Shown here one piece after another: positions 6,494 through 14,855 of a DNA stretch of 15,245 nucleotides (its first letter is position 1; each line of letters begins with the position of its first letter). The DNA comes from JABMOV01 sp964654545 (GTDB taxonomy: Bacteria > Fidelibacterota > Marinisomatia > Marinisomatales > JABMOV01): assembly GCA_964654545.1 (NCBI GenBank), contig CAZZIU010000036.1:1-15245 (forward strand). Reading direction: 5' to 3'. Under the pieces are notes generated by a model, which worked only from the letters and a program-made list of their open reading frames with translations, searched no databases and was not told where the DNA came from. A program made the translations under genes and the position numbers.

Positions 6494-9400
6494 ATTTGAT
6501 CACAGCAAATTTGTCAATATGGTTGCCGATTGTCTTCCCTGTCTCTGTATCATAAGCCTCTACATGATAGATATAGATACCATATGATGCTGATAAATTG
6601 TCCTTTGTGAGCAAATCCCATTCAGCCGTCCCTTCCATTTCAGTGGACTCATGTTCGATCTTTTTAACCAACTCCCCGGAAATGGTATAGATACGAATGG
6701 TGCAATGTGGAGGTAAATGATTGAAATGTATTGAGCGAGGACCTCTGCCACTTGTGAATAAATTTCGTTGTTCCCAGGCCACAGCAGCCACATAGGGATT
6801 GGGTACAACCTTAATTTTATCAAGCTGACTTTTAATTAGATCGTTATCTATGTGAGCTCCCGTAGTGGAAAACTCAAAAACATCTGTTGATAAAAATGGT
6901 TTATTAATATATAAATAGCACGTATCTCCCGGCAAGGTACCATATAAATGTTCCTTTTCCGTAGGCCGAGGGAAATCCAATTGATAAACCCATGATGGAT
7001 GTTGGCTATCATTTTTAATAGCATCCATAAAGACGACCCAGTCCGTCTCTGCTGAATCGGCATCCAAAATACCATTACCCGATCCGTACCGTGGAGAGTA
7101 GTCACCATAAGCAAAAGGTATGTTGAACCAATCAAGTGAATCTATTCCTGAGATTTCAGTCCGCTTCTGAATGTGAAAATTGGTATATCGTGCCGGAAAT
7201 GAACCAAATTGTTCAGATAAATTTGTCCCGGTATCAGATGTCGCAAGAGAATAGACTATCCTAATTTTATCATAGGTCAACGTATCATTGAAACTGAAAG
7301 TCCATGATGTTTCATCAGTATAAGAATCAGCTCCAGGGCTATTGTCAACATTGTAGGAATAGGTGACAGGTGAAGGTGACGGTGTGGTGAGTTTTAACTG
7401 AATATCTGTTATTTGGTTACCGCCATCATTACCATCGTCGTACAGTGTAAATACCCAGTCACCTTGTGCTTGGCTGGCACTGACATTGAATTCATGAACG
7501 AAATCTCCAGTAAAGAAATTCTCGTAGATAACAGATTCATTTTGTCCTGGAGGTGTGATCGTAAACATGCTCTCTCCGGCATTATCAATAATTATACGGT
7601 AGTCTGCCGGTTGTGGTATTCCCTGAACCAATGATAGGGAATATTGCTTTAAGACGAATTTCCAAATTGAATCTGAAGACCAATGTGAGGTGTTTGTATT
7701 CAAATAGAGAAAATCCTGATTATCGATGAAAAGTTGGAATCCATCTATAATAGGTTGTTCATCATACAATTTGAGTTTGTCACTACAATCAATTAATGTA
7801 TCGATTAATGTGGTATCGGTAACATCAGCAAGCGTAAAACACTTTGTAGTCGTTGTATCGTATCCGGGTTGTAATGGATTTCCGATTTTTGGATGAATTG
7901 TATCTTCAAACGTAATACGATAGGTATGATTTTGTTTTATTTCTGTAGGATCAACGATTAAATATCCCAGGGTACTGCTTGATGTTCCCTGAATCCTTTC
8001 CAGGGAATCAATCCCCGCTTCCACATAGCCTGCAGGTGGAGGATTAGGAGTAACAACGGCAATATTTGGCCCCTTCTTAACTTCACCCGTTAAACTATTG
8101 ATTGTTAATCTTCTTAGTGATTCAGTCGGCGGAATATTGTTATTTATATCACCACCGAAATCATAAGATACAACCGCATAATAGTATGTCTGTCCATTGA
8201 CGACATCTTCATCGACGAAATAATGCTCTAGTCCGGTCTCTTCTCCCAGCCAGTAACTCACGCCATTAATTTGGACCGGATGATATCCTTCAACACCATC
8301 AACAATATCATATTGAGCCAGGGGTGTGTAAAATGTTTTATTACCTTGTGCATCTGTAATATCATAAACATCAGCAAATTCAGGATCAGTTGCCTTGTAT
8401 ATTTTGTAACCCTCAAAATCGTACCCCTCGGATCCAATTCCATCCATGTACGTATCAAATGAAGATTCGGCTTCCTCATCCCAAATAAGGGTAACTTTTC
8501 CATCTTCAGGGATGGCTTTTATGGTTGGCGTAAACGGTGCTTTTGCAAATTGATAGTCTTCATCATAGGTTTGTTGTGCCACATCCTTGTTCCGTTGAGC
8601 ATCGGCTTCATCTTCTCCCAGAGATACCGCCATTGAAATTCGTTTTGTATCGCCTGCGGCAATGGGGAAAAATGCAGATGTTACAAAAAGATCATAATCA
8701 CCATCGGGTAAACCACCGACTGGTGGTTGCCAAAACTCTCCCGGCTCCATATAGAATAACCATAATGCTGCATCTTGACCGGTTGGAATACCTCCGGCCT
8801 GGTCATAATTAACACGAGTCAAACCCATTTGATCCGATTCTGAAACATCCGTTTTATCAATATTAGGCTCACCGGGTAAATTGCTTCCGGCCCCTGAAGT
8901 GGGTCTCCTATCCGATTGACCCACATCAAATGTTCCGAGGTCACCATCTCTACCCACGTCATCTGATAATGAATTCCAATCAAAATCATCATCAATATAA
9001 TTGTCACGAGATTCGTCAATCATCTCGTCGATGCCTTCATCAATGCCTTCATCAATTGCGCCATCACCATCATTGTCAATACCATCAGCGTACCGTAGGC
9101 CTAAATCTTCCTGACCTACATCATAAAGAATGATAGAAGTACCCGGTACGTTATACCGTTTATATGTATCAGTCGCAGCTTGGTCAATGATATCCTGCGT
9201 AATCCTTGGTCCCGATGTATCAGCACCAAAACCAAGAGGATATTCATCGCTCTCATTGTTATCTATTCCATCGGCGAACGCTTTCCCTAAGTCATCTTGT
9301 TCAACCATAAGCAGGTGGATCAAATCATTTTGAATGTCATCTTCTTCCGGTGAAGGAGGCCACCGATTCCAATGATAGGATTCAACAAAATCGGTTGCCG

Positions 9401-10625
9401 CTTCGTCAATCATCTCCTGAGTAACAACCGGACTATTTTCCTCTGCGTTATCGTTATCATCAATGCCATCTTTGTAGGTTACGCCATCCTGATCACCGAA
9501 GGCAATGTGGGCCATGCTTTCATCGATGAGACCATTATAATTATCATCAATTCCATTGGTTCGGTCTTCGCTGTCTAACCATGCTTCCTGAACAACACCA
9601 CCGCCGGATTCACCATCGCCATCATTATCTAATCGATCGATATTATTCCCCGGTGTTTCTAAATAGGCTGTAGCTGCGACACCAACAGGATCTGTTCCAA
9701 AGGCTGCATTCCCAATACCATCAGCATCCATACTCCATGCAATGTCATAGGTTAAATCAAAATCGGGTCGGTCGTCACCAGAATCACCATCACCGCCAAC
9801 AAGATCAGCCAACCAGAGGCAAAAAGATACTTTATTTAGGTCTTTTGTTCCGTCATTTTTCATTTCATAGAGGACAAATACAACATCTTCCACCAGAACT
9901 TGTGACCACTCCATAGCCCGAACACCGGCTAAGATACCCATCCCACGGCGTGATACATCCGTTGAGTCTGGAATGTACGTTGCACTCCTCAGAAAATTGT
10001 TATCGTCAGATACTTTGAAAAATATTTCCTGATCAGCATTAAACTGATTTTTCCCAAAATATCCATTCCATGCCCCGGGCCAACCTGGATCAGAATCATC
10101 TTCCAGTTTATCAGGCCAGATATCAGGCCATGAATCGCTCTCATCACTTTTAGCAATAAGATCGGAAGTCGGATGCATATACTCCGGTACGGGTTCAAAC
10201 ATCATGGAGTTTCCAGAATTATCTTCGCGACCAAGCGGAACCGTTACAAAATCTCTATAGCCATCCCAGATACCATTAGCATTTGCATCTTCAAAAGGTT
10301 CGCCTAAATCATACAGATCATTTCCGTTTTGATCAGTATAGGCTTCGCCTTCTTCTATCTGGATCTCTGATCCAACAAAAAGACCTGTTAGGGCGATATA
10401 GTGTTTCCCTGAATTAATTGGCCATTCATAAGGGATTTCACCTGGATTGGCACCTGTACGTCCCGTGAGTCCAAAATTGAATATGGATGTTCGGACTTTA
10501 TTACCATCAATATCCGTATGACGTCGATAATTAGGATCACCCCTTTCATCTGTTGGTACATGCTGTCCGATTCCAATTGCATAAAAGCCTAAAAAAATCA
10601 AGATGGGTATTATGTGTTTATTCAT
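6492..10625 (-). CDS. Large secreted acidic-repeat protein with FnIII-like domain and C-terminal sorting-like domain
   Basis: A 1377-residue protein with signal peptide (about 1-20, ending GIGQ). An EF-hand-like stretch at about 96-122 (TDQNGNDLYDLGEPFEDANANG) precedes a dense Asp/Asn region at 328-540. That region has DGIDN-type motifs at 330-340, 357-369, 386-395, 452-461 and 514-535, resembling Ca-binding thrombospondin-3, dockerin or EF-hand loops. A fibronectin type III-like domain follows (about 698-826; TLIWDEE, YKIYKA, YYYAVVSYD). A region with GDWVFTLYDDGNDGGNQITDIQLKL (1055-1079, quoted in parts) resembles a proprotein-convertase P domain, tentatively. The C-terminus (1271-1377) begins VVPNPYV, continues with IRIYTISGELVKKI and ends GIYIYHVEAYD..DKFAVIK, like a T9SS sorting domain variant. 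No catalytic motif was recognised. It lies 12 nt after the TonB receptor and 9 nt before PorV, so a surface partner of the receptor is plausible; function is unknown. Confidence 0.85.
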   Translation of the reverse strand: MNKHIIPILIFLGFYAIGIGQHVPTDERGDPNYRRHTDIDGNKVRTSIFNFGLTGRTGANPGEIPYEWPINSGKHYIALTGLFVGSEIQIEEGEAYTDQNGNDLYDLGEPFEDANANGIWDGYRDFVTVPLGREDNSGNSMMFEPVPEYMHPTSDLIAKSDESDSWPDIWPDKLEDDSDPGWPGAWNGYFGKNQFNADQEIFFKVSDDNNFLRSATYIPDSTDVSRRGMGILAGVRAMEWSQVLVEDVVFVLYEMKNDGTKDLNKVSFCLWLADLVGGDGDSGDDRPDFDLTYDIAWSMDADGIGNAAFGTDPVGVAATAYLETPGNNIDRLDNDGDGESGGGVVQEAWLDSEDRTNGIDDNYNGLIDESMAHIAFGDQDGVTYKDGIDDNDNAEENSPVVTQEMIDEAATDFVESYHWNRWPPSPEEDDIQNDLIHLLMVEQDDLGKAFADGIDNNESDEYPLGFGADTSGPRITQDIIDQAATDTYKRYNVPGTSIILYDVGQEDLGLRYADGIDNDGDGAIDEGIDEGIDEMIDESRDNYIDDDFDWNSLSDDVGRDGDLGTFDVGQSDRRPTSGAGSNLPGEPNIDKTDVSESDQMGLTRVNYDQAGGIPTGQDAALWLFYMEPGEFWQPPVGGLPDGDYDLFVTSAFFPIAAGDTKRISMAVSLGEDEADAQRNKDVAQQTYDEDYQFAKAPFTPTIKAIPEDGKVTLIWDEEAESSFDTYMDGIGSEGYDFEGYKIYKATDPEFADVYDITDAQGNKTFYTPLAQYDIVDGVEGYHPVQINGVSYWLGEETGLEHYFVDEDVVNGQTYYYAVVSYDFGGDINNNIPPTESLRRLTINSLTGEVKKGPNIAVVTPNPPPAGYVEAGIDSLERIQGTSSSTLGYLIVDPTEIKQNHTYRITFEDTIHPKIGNPLQPGYDTTTTKCFTLADVTDTTLIDTLIDCSDKLKLYDEQPIIDGFQLFIDNQDFLYLNTNTSHWSSDSIWKFVLKQYSLSLVQGIPQPADYRIIIDNAGESMFTITPPGQNESVIYENFFTGDFVHEFNVSASQAQGDWVFTLYDDGNDGGNQITDIQLKLTTPSPSPVTYSYNVDNSPGADSYTDETSWTFSFNDTLTYDKIRIVYSLATSDTGTNLSEQFGSFPARYTNFHIQKRTEISGIDSLDWFNIPFAYGDYSPRYGSGNGILDADSAETDWVVFMDAIKNDSQHPSWVYQLDFPRPTEKEHLYGTLPGDTCYLYINKPFLSTDVFEFSTTGAHIDNDLIKSQLDKIKVVPNPYVAAVAWEQRNLFTSGRGPRSIHFNHLPPHCTIRIYTISGELVKKIEHESTEMEGTAEWDLLTKDNLSASYGIYIYHVEAYDTETGKTIGNHIDKFAVIK
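9006..9638 (-). repeat. Acidic DGIDN-type repeats inside the 1377-residue protein
   Basis: Encodes residues about 330-540. DGIDD/DGIDN loops start near residues 386, 452 and 514, spaced 66 and 62 residues. Two of the linkers between them contain a second shared block: TQEMIDEAATD (402-412) and TQDIIDQAATD (476-486). At 9028-9054 the DNA has a short direct repeat around the string GCCTTCATCAAT, coding for EGIDEGIDE. The design suggests tandem duplication of a Ca-binding-loop plus helix unit. Confidence 0.65.
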
Positions 10626-10635
10626 ATGTCAAGAA

Positions 10636-10640
10636 TCCTA
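10636..10640 (-). promoter_or_regulatory. Weak ribosome binding site of the 1377-residue gene, overlapping the receptor stop
   Basis: The minus strand reads TAGGA, ten nucleotides, then ATG at 10623-10625. TAG is the stop of the TonB receptor gene. As with the PorV gene, stop and AGGA overlap, which supports coupling of receptor and secreted protein. Confidence 0.45.
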
Positions 10641-13574
10641 AAAATTGAATTTTAAACCAATTTGAATTTGGCGAGGTGCACTATACCACTCTGATCGGAT
10701 ATAATATTCCGAATCAGAACTAACTGATTCGGTTGTTTTATCGGCCACACCCGTATCACCAAAAACAGTTAATTGATTTCGACGATCAAAAAGGTTGAAT
10801 ACTTTCATATACAATTGGCTATCAACTCTATCAATGGGTAGAGCATATTGAAAGTTCATATCCAAATTCAGAGTATAAGGTTTACGACGACTGTTTTTTG
10901 GCAACGTCGTTGAAACACTGATGCCTTGTGTCGTGGTTTTATTCTGTGTGGGGGTATAAGGATAACCGCTACCATATTGACCAAGAAAACTCAGACTCCA
11001 CTGTTTTCCCCCTAAGAAAAGTGAGCCATTGAGCGTGTGACTCTGATCCCAATCCAGAGGTAGTATCGCTCTAACAGGTTCATTATCTGCTTGCAAAGCA
11101 CCAAATTCTTCATCAGGATTAGAATTGGATCCTTCGGCAATTTGGAAAGTGTAGCTGATATTTAAGCCAATTCCATTTACAAATCTTCGATCCAGATTGA
11201 GTGTTATTCCACGTACATTGGAATAGTCCTTATTTACGTAAGTGAAATACGATGCACCGGCACCAATTTCAACAGGAATTCCTGTTGAAACCCAATCTCG
11301 GACATCGCGATAGTAACCGGTAATATCTAAAGTAATATTTGGTGTCAATTCTTGTTGTAGTCCCAATTCATACATGACAGTTTTTTGAGGATTTAAATCT
11401 GGATTTCCAAAAACCCCAAACTTTCCAGATCCTTCACTAATCTTGAAACCGGGATCTTTATATAAGTACTCAAAGGAAGGAACCTGGAAAAAATGTCCAA
11501 ATGAGAAGTGAATGACACCCTTATCTGTAATGGGATAAGCAACACCAATCCGCGGACTAAGTTGGTGTTTAATACTTGTTTTTGTCCACCAGCCCTTCTT
11601 TGTGCTGAGCGCCTCTCCTGAATCAGGAAGGACGTTTGAATAATATTGTGCGAAATTCGACCAATCTATATTTTTTCTTTCCTCAAGAGTAAGAGAATCG
11701 ATGAAGGCATTTCGCGGATTTCCCAAAAATGGTTCTGACGGATTGGTAGGTACCACGCTTTTTGCATCAAACCAATCCCAACGGATACCCAAATTAATTA
11801 TGACGCTTTCAATTTCAATTTTGTCCTGAATATAGGCTGACATTTCAACCGGATTTTCCTGATAGAATCCGCGACCAAATTGTGCATATTTATTATAGTA
11901 ATTAACAAAGTTATGAGCAGCGGATTGAGAGTCGAAATAAAACACGTCATCGACAGATGAATTGGCGGTCCAATCCCATCCATAGTACCGGCCTGTGCTT
12001 GGGTCCTGCACAGTCCACTGTTCAGTTGAAGTATCTTTGGCAACATCGAAATCACCGGGGATATAACGTGTAAAAACAGTATCGATAAGGTTCGAATTAT
12101 CACTAATACTATAACTGTCCAGACTGATCGTGTGCTCTCTATATTCATAACCAAATTTGATTTGATGGATAGAATTTAGTTGACTGGTGAAATCGAATTT
12201 TGCAACCTGAGTTTCAGTCTTTCTTGAAAATCGATTCATATCAACACCAAAAATCTTAAGGTAAGCGGCTCCTTGCGCTATATTGGAATGGATTAAATAG
12301 TAAGGATCAATATAGTTTGAATCGTTAATGGATTCATATGCATAATGATGGTAGTCCTTTGAGAATTGTGATATGTCAAGAGTATAAAAAGATTTGGATG
12401 AAAGGGAATGGGTAAACCCAATTTTTTGATTTTTACCAATATTGAAACGTCTAAGCTCTCCATAAGGAGCGTATTGTGCTTCGTGGCGATAATCTTGGTA
12501 TTCTTCGAAACTTGAGATTAGGCTATAACGAAGTTTCATTGCATTATTTATTTTAAAGGTAACTTTAGAGTTAGTATTATACTTACTCCTCGAATTCATT
12601 GGGACGGTACGAAAAGTACTTGGGTCAACAATATATTCTCCGGTACTATTTGTATCTAATAGAATATCACCCCAAATGTCAAAAATCTCCCATCCATATA
12701 ACCACCCACGATTTTCATTCTTTCTTCCGTACATATAGAAAGTAAGGCGGTCACCCAATAGAGGAACCGGGCCACTCAAACTTGCTTCAATATTTTGATC
12801 ATCATAAAAACTATAATCGTCTTTACCTTTATAATCTGAAAAATCGGTTTCATATTTGGAAGCATACGTGGATACATACCCTTCATAATTGGAACTACCA
12901 TCTTTTGTGACAAGATTGATAATACCAGACATGGCTTGACCATATTCAGCATTGAAGGTACCGCTGATAACTTGTAATTCTTGAATAGCATCATTGTCTA
13001 CGGCAACCGAGAGTCCGCCATCATAAGAATCTGTAACAGAAACGCCATCGACCCAATAGGCAACTTCACGGCTACGACCACCACGAATATGGATTCCACC
13101 GCCGGCATCTTTTGTAACACCACTCTGAATATTGATCACATCCCAGATTTCGTTTACAGGAAGGGCATCTAACTGTTCTGAAGATACTCGTGCTTCCGAT
13201 GAGGTTAAATCCATTTGAATTGCTTTTCTATCTGCGGTAACTGTCACTTCTTCACCCTGAACGGCCTCGACGGACAAGTCAAAATCAACCCGGGTCGTTA
13301 AATCGATATTAACCTGAATATCAGTGACAGTTTGTGTGGCATATCCAATCATCATGGCTTTTATATCATACCTGCCCGGGGGTATGTTAAGAATAAAGAA
13401 TTCACCATTAATATCCGTGGCCGTACCAAAATCAGTATCTAATACAATTATGTTGCAGCCGGGAAGAGGCATCCCTGATTCAGCATCAATGACAACCCCG
13501 GTTATCTTACCCGTTGTTCCACCATATAGCAATGCAAAAATGGTGAAGAATCCTATTACAAATATCTTTTTCAT
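10638..13574 (-). CDS. TonB-dependent outer-membrane receptor with carboxypeptidase-regulatory-like N-terminal domain
   Basis: A 978-residue protein. Signal peptide about 1-21. Residues 23-100 form a carboxypeptidase-regulatory-like (CarboxypepD_reg) domain: GKITGVVIDAESGMPLPGCNI, quoted to G39, then GTATDINGEFFILNIPPGRYD. A TonB-box-like EEVTVTAD lies at 108-115. The plug follows (about 118-226) with LPVNEIWDVINIQSGV, IHIRGGRSREVAYWVDGV and NAEYGQAMSGIINLVTKDG. The rest is a long barrel rich in aromatic strands and ends QIQIGLKFNF with the expected terminal Phe. Such receptors import substrates across the outer membrane using TonB-ExbBD energy. It has the SusC-style extra N-terminal domain, but no SusD gene follows. 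Neighbouring GH13 and CBM20-like genes point to an alpha-glucan oligosaccharide as a possible ligand; this is inference. A GGAA element precedes the ATG; the gap to the upstream stop is 12 nt. Confidence 0.92.
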   Translation of the reverse strand: MKKIFVIGFFTIFALLYGGTTGKITGVVIDAESGMPLPGCNIIVLDTDFGTATDINGEFFILNIPPGRYDIKAMMIGYATQTVTDIQVNIDLTTRVDFDLSVEAVQGEEVTVTADRKAIQMDLTSSEARVSSEQLDALPVNEIWDVINIQSGVTKDAGGGIHIRGGRSREVAYWVDGVSVTDSYDGGLSVAVDNDAIQELQVISGTFNAEYGQAMSGIINLVTKDGSSNYEGYVSTYASKYETDFSDYKGKDDYSFYDDQNIEASLSGPVPLLGDRLTFYMYGRKNENRGWLYGWEIFDIWGDILLDTNSTGEYIVDPSTFRTVPMNSRSKYNTNSKVTFKINNAMKLRYSLISSFEEYQDYRHEAQYAPYGELRRFNIGKNQKIGFTHSLSSKSFYTLDISQFSKDYHHYAYESINDSNYIDPYYLIHSNIAQGAAYLKIFGVDMNRFSRKTETQVAKFDFTSQLNSIHQIKFGYEYREHTISLDSYSISDNSNLIDTVFTRYIPGDFDVAKDTSTEQWTVQDPSTGRYYGWDWTANSSVDDVFYFDSQSAAHNFVNYYNKYAQFGRGFYQENPVEMSAYIQDKIEIESVIINLGIRWDWFDAKSVVPTNPSEPFLGNPRNAFIDSLTLEERKNIDWSNFAQYYSNVLPDSGEALSTKKGWWTKTSIKHQLSPRIGVAYPITDKGVIHFSFGHFFQVPSFEYLYKDPGFKISEGSGKFGVFGNPDLNPQKTVMYELGLQQELTPNITLDITGYYRDVRDWVSTGIPVEIGAGASYFTYVNKDYSNVRGITLNLDRRFVNGIGLNISYTFQIAEGSNSNPDEEFGALQADNEPVRAILPLDWDQSHTLNGSLFLGGKQWSLSFLGQYGSGYPYTPTQNKTTTQGISVSTTLPKNSRRKPYTLNLDMNFQYALPIDRVDSQLYMKVFNLFDRRNQLTVFGDTGVADKTTESVSSDSEYYIRSEWYSAPRQIQIGLKFNF

Positions 13575-13586
13575 ATACGTTCCAAG

Positions 13587-14855
13587 TTAAGAATGTTTTT
13601 CCATTGTAAGTGATTTAAGGGCTATGCTGTCAATCCTGATATTTTCAAGCAATTTCAGGCTATCCCGAAAGGCTAAATAGCCCTGGCGTTGTTGTACAAT
13701 ATCATCTTGAGGGAAGTATTGCCTAATGGAATTCACGACTTCTTTTATCATGTAGTTATTCTGCTGTAATGCCAACTCATCAGTAAAATTCTTTTCACTA
13801 TCAAGATTTAACGCACGGGCTTTTTTCAACAATTCTTCGCGAATTAATAATCCTGATAATGCGCGTTGATAGTCTTCAATTTCATCTAAATATTTTGTTT
13901 GATTTGATGACAATGTGTTGAGCAATTGAAAGCATTGCTCAACAGTGATATTTTCATCCGTTCTACCGATGGTTAGACAATTTTTTGTCCCATCTTGAAA
14001 AGCGATCTCCATATGATCATGTGATGAATTTTCCCAATTGGATTTTAATGCATTTAAACCTGCTTCATAAAATTTAATATTAAGTTGGTGACCAACTTGA
14101 TCGGTATAATGACGAACCATTGGTTTCTTCTTATAACTCTTAGCGATACGTGTAAAACGCTTTTTTCCGAGTTGAAATTCAGATTCCATTAAAAATGGGT
14201 CTGTTTCTCTCTCAATAACGCGAATAATACTGTATCCATATTCGGTTTGGACTGGATCTGATATTTCACCATCCGCCATTGAAAAAGCTGTTTCTTCGAA
14301 GGCTGGATCAAGGTCACCTAAATGGACAAATCCTAAATCGCCACCATTTTGCCTTAGCTCACTATCTTTAAAACAGGATTTTGCTAAACTGTCCCAAGGC
14401 GTGCCTGAATTCAATCGATTTTGATAGCCAGTGATTTCCTCCAAAGATCGGGCAAATAAATGTTGCACATGTATGGAAGATTTTGACCATTGATACATGC
14501 GCCGAAGCTCATCATCTGTCGGTTGGTTTTCGTCAGCAATTTCAGCTTCGTACAATGCATTGAGTAATAATTGATCATGAATTTCTGTTAGCGCACGCCG
14601 ATTATCAGGTTGATCATAAAAATGATGTTCTTTGGCATATTTTAATAAGACAATTTCATCAATCATGGAATTTGCAAAATTAAAGCGGTACAATAGATTA
14701 TCAGGCAAATGTGTAAGAGTTAGAAACTCCGCATAACGAGATGTGTAATTATCAGTGGTAATACGAGATTGATTCACTGCTGCAACAATATCCTCACGGG
14801 GGTTAGAACAAGCTGCAAAAACTAAAACCACAAGGAGGTAATACCTATTTTTCAT
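13587..14855 (-). CDS. Parvulin-type (PpiC/SurA-like) peptidyl-prolyl isomerase lipoprotein
   Basis: From the ATG at 14853-14855 this is a 422-residue protein. That start gives a textbook lipoprotein signal, MKNRYYLLVVLVFAAC, with Cys16 as the lipidation site. An ATG at 14880-14882 would add nine residues and lengthen the overlap with the upstream gene from 11 to 38 nt; neither start has a clear Shine-Dalgarno. A SurA_N-like helical region comes first. The rotamase domain follows at about 127-217 (VQHLFARS, GGDLGFVHLGDLDPAFEETAFSM quoted to A190, GEISDPV, GYSIIRVIE), a good match to PpiC-type parvulins. The C-terminal part (about 245-422) is helical and Gln/Lys-rich with no domain I recognise. 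Function: periplasmic folding or chaperoning of envelope proteins. It stands directly before the TonB receptor, so it may help fold this barrel and the exported proteins. It is joined by overlap to the GH13 gene. Confidence 0.87.
   Translation of the reverse strand: MKNRYYLLVVLVFAACSNPREDIVAAVNQSRITTDNYTSRYAEFLTLTHLPDNLLYRFNFANSMIDEIVLLKYAKEHHFYDQPDNRRALTEIHDQLLLNALYEAEIADENQPTDDELRRMYQWSKSSIHVQHLFARSLEEITGYQNRLNSGTPWDSLAKSCFKDSELRQNGGDLGFVHLGDLDPAFEETAFSMADGEISDPVQTEYGYSIIRVIERETDPFLMESEFQLGKKRFTRIAKSYKKKPMVRHYTDQVGHQLNIKFYEAGLNALKSNWENSSHDHMEIAFQDGTKNCLTIGRTDENITVEQCFQLLNTLSSNQTKYLDEIEDYQRALSGLLIREELLKKARALNLDSEKNFTDELALQQNNYMIKEVVNSIRQYFPQDDIVQQRQGYLAFRDSLKLLENIRIDSIALKSLTMEKHS

Noticed and set aside
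9021..9060. Short direct repeat coding EGIDEGIDE considered as a phase-variable repeat
   Set aside because: Only about two copies, in phase with the reading frame, so slippage would change length but not switch the gene off.
8537..9333. Several plus-strand open frames (63-91 codons) opposite the acidic repeats, some His-rich
   Set aside because: His/Gln richness is the antisense reading of Asp/Ile codons in the DGIDN repeats; no start signals or domains.
6492..10625. 1377-residue protein considered as a SusD homologue
   Set aside because: No lipoprotein Cys, no SusD-type TPR helices and far too long; beta-rich and Asp-rich content argue against it.
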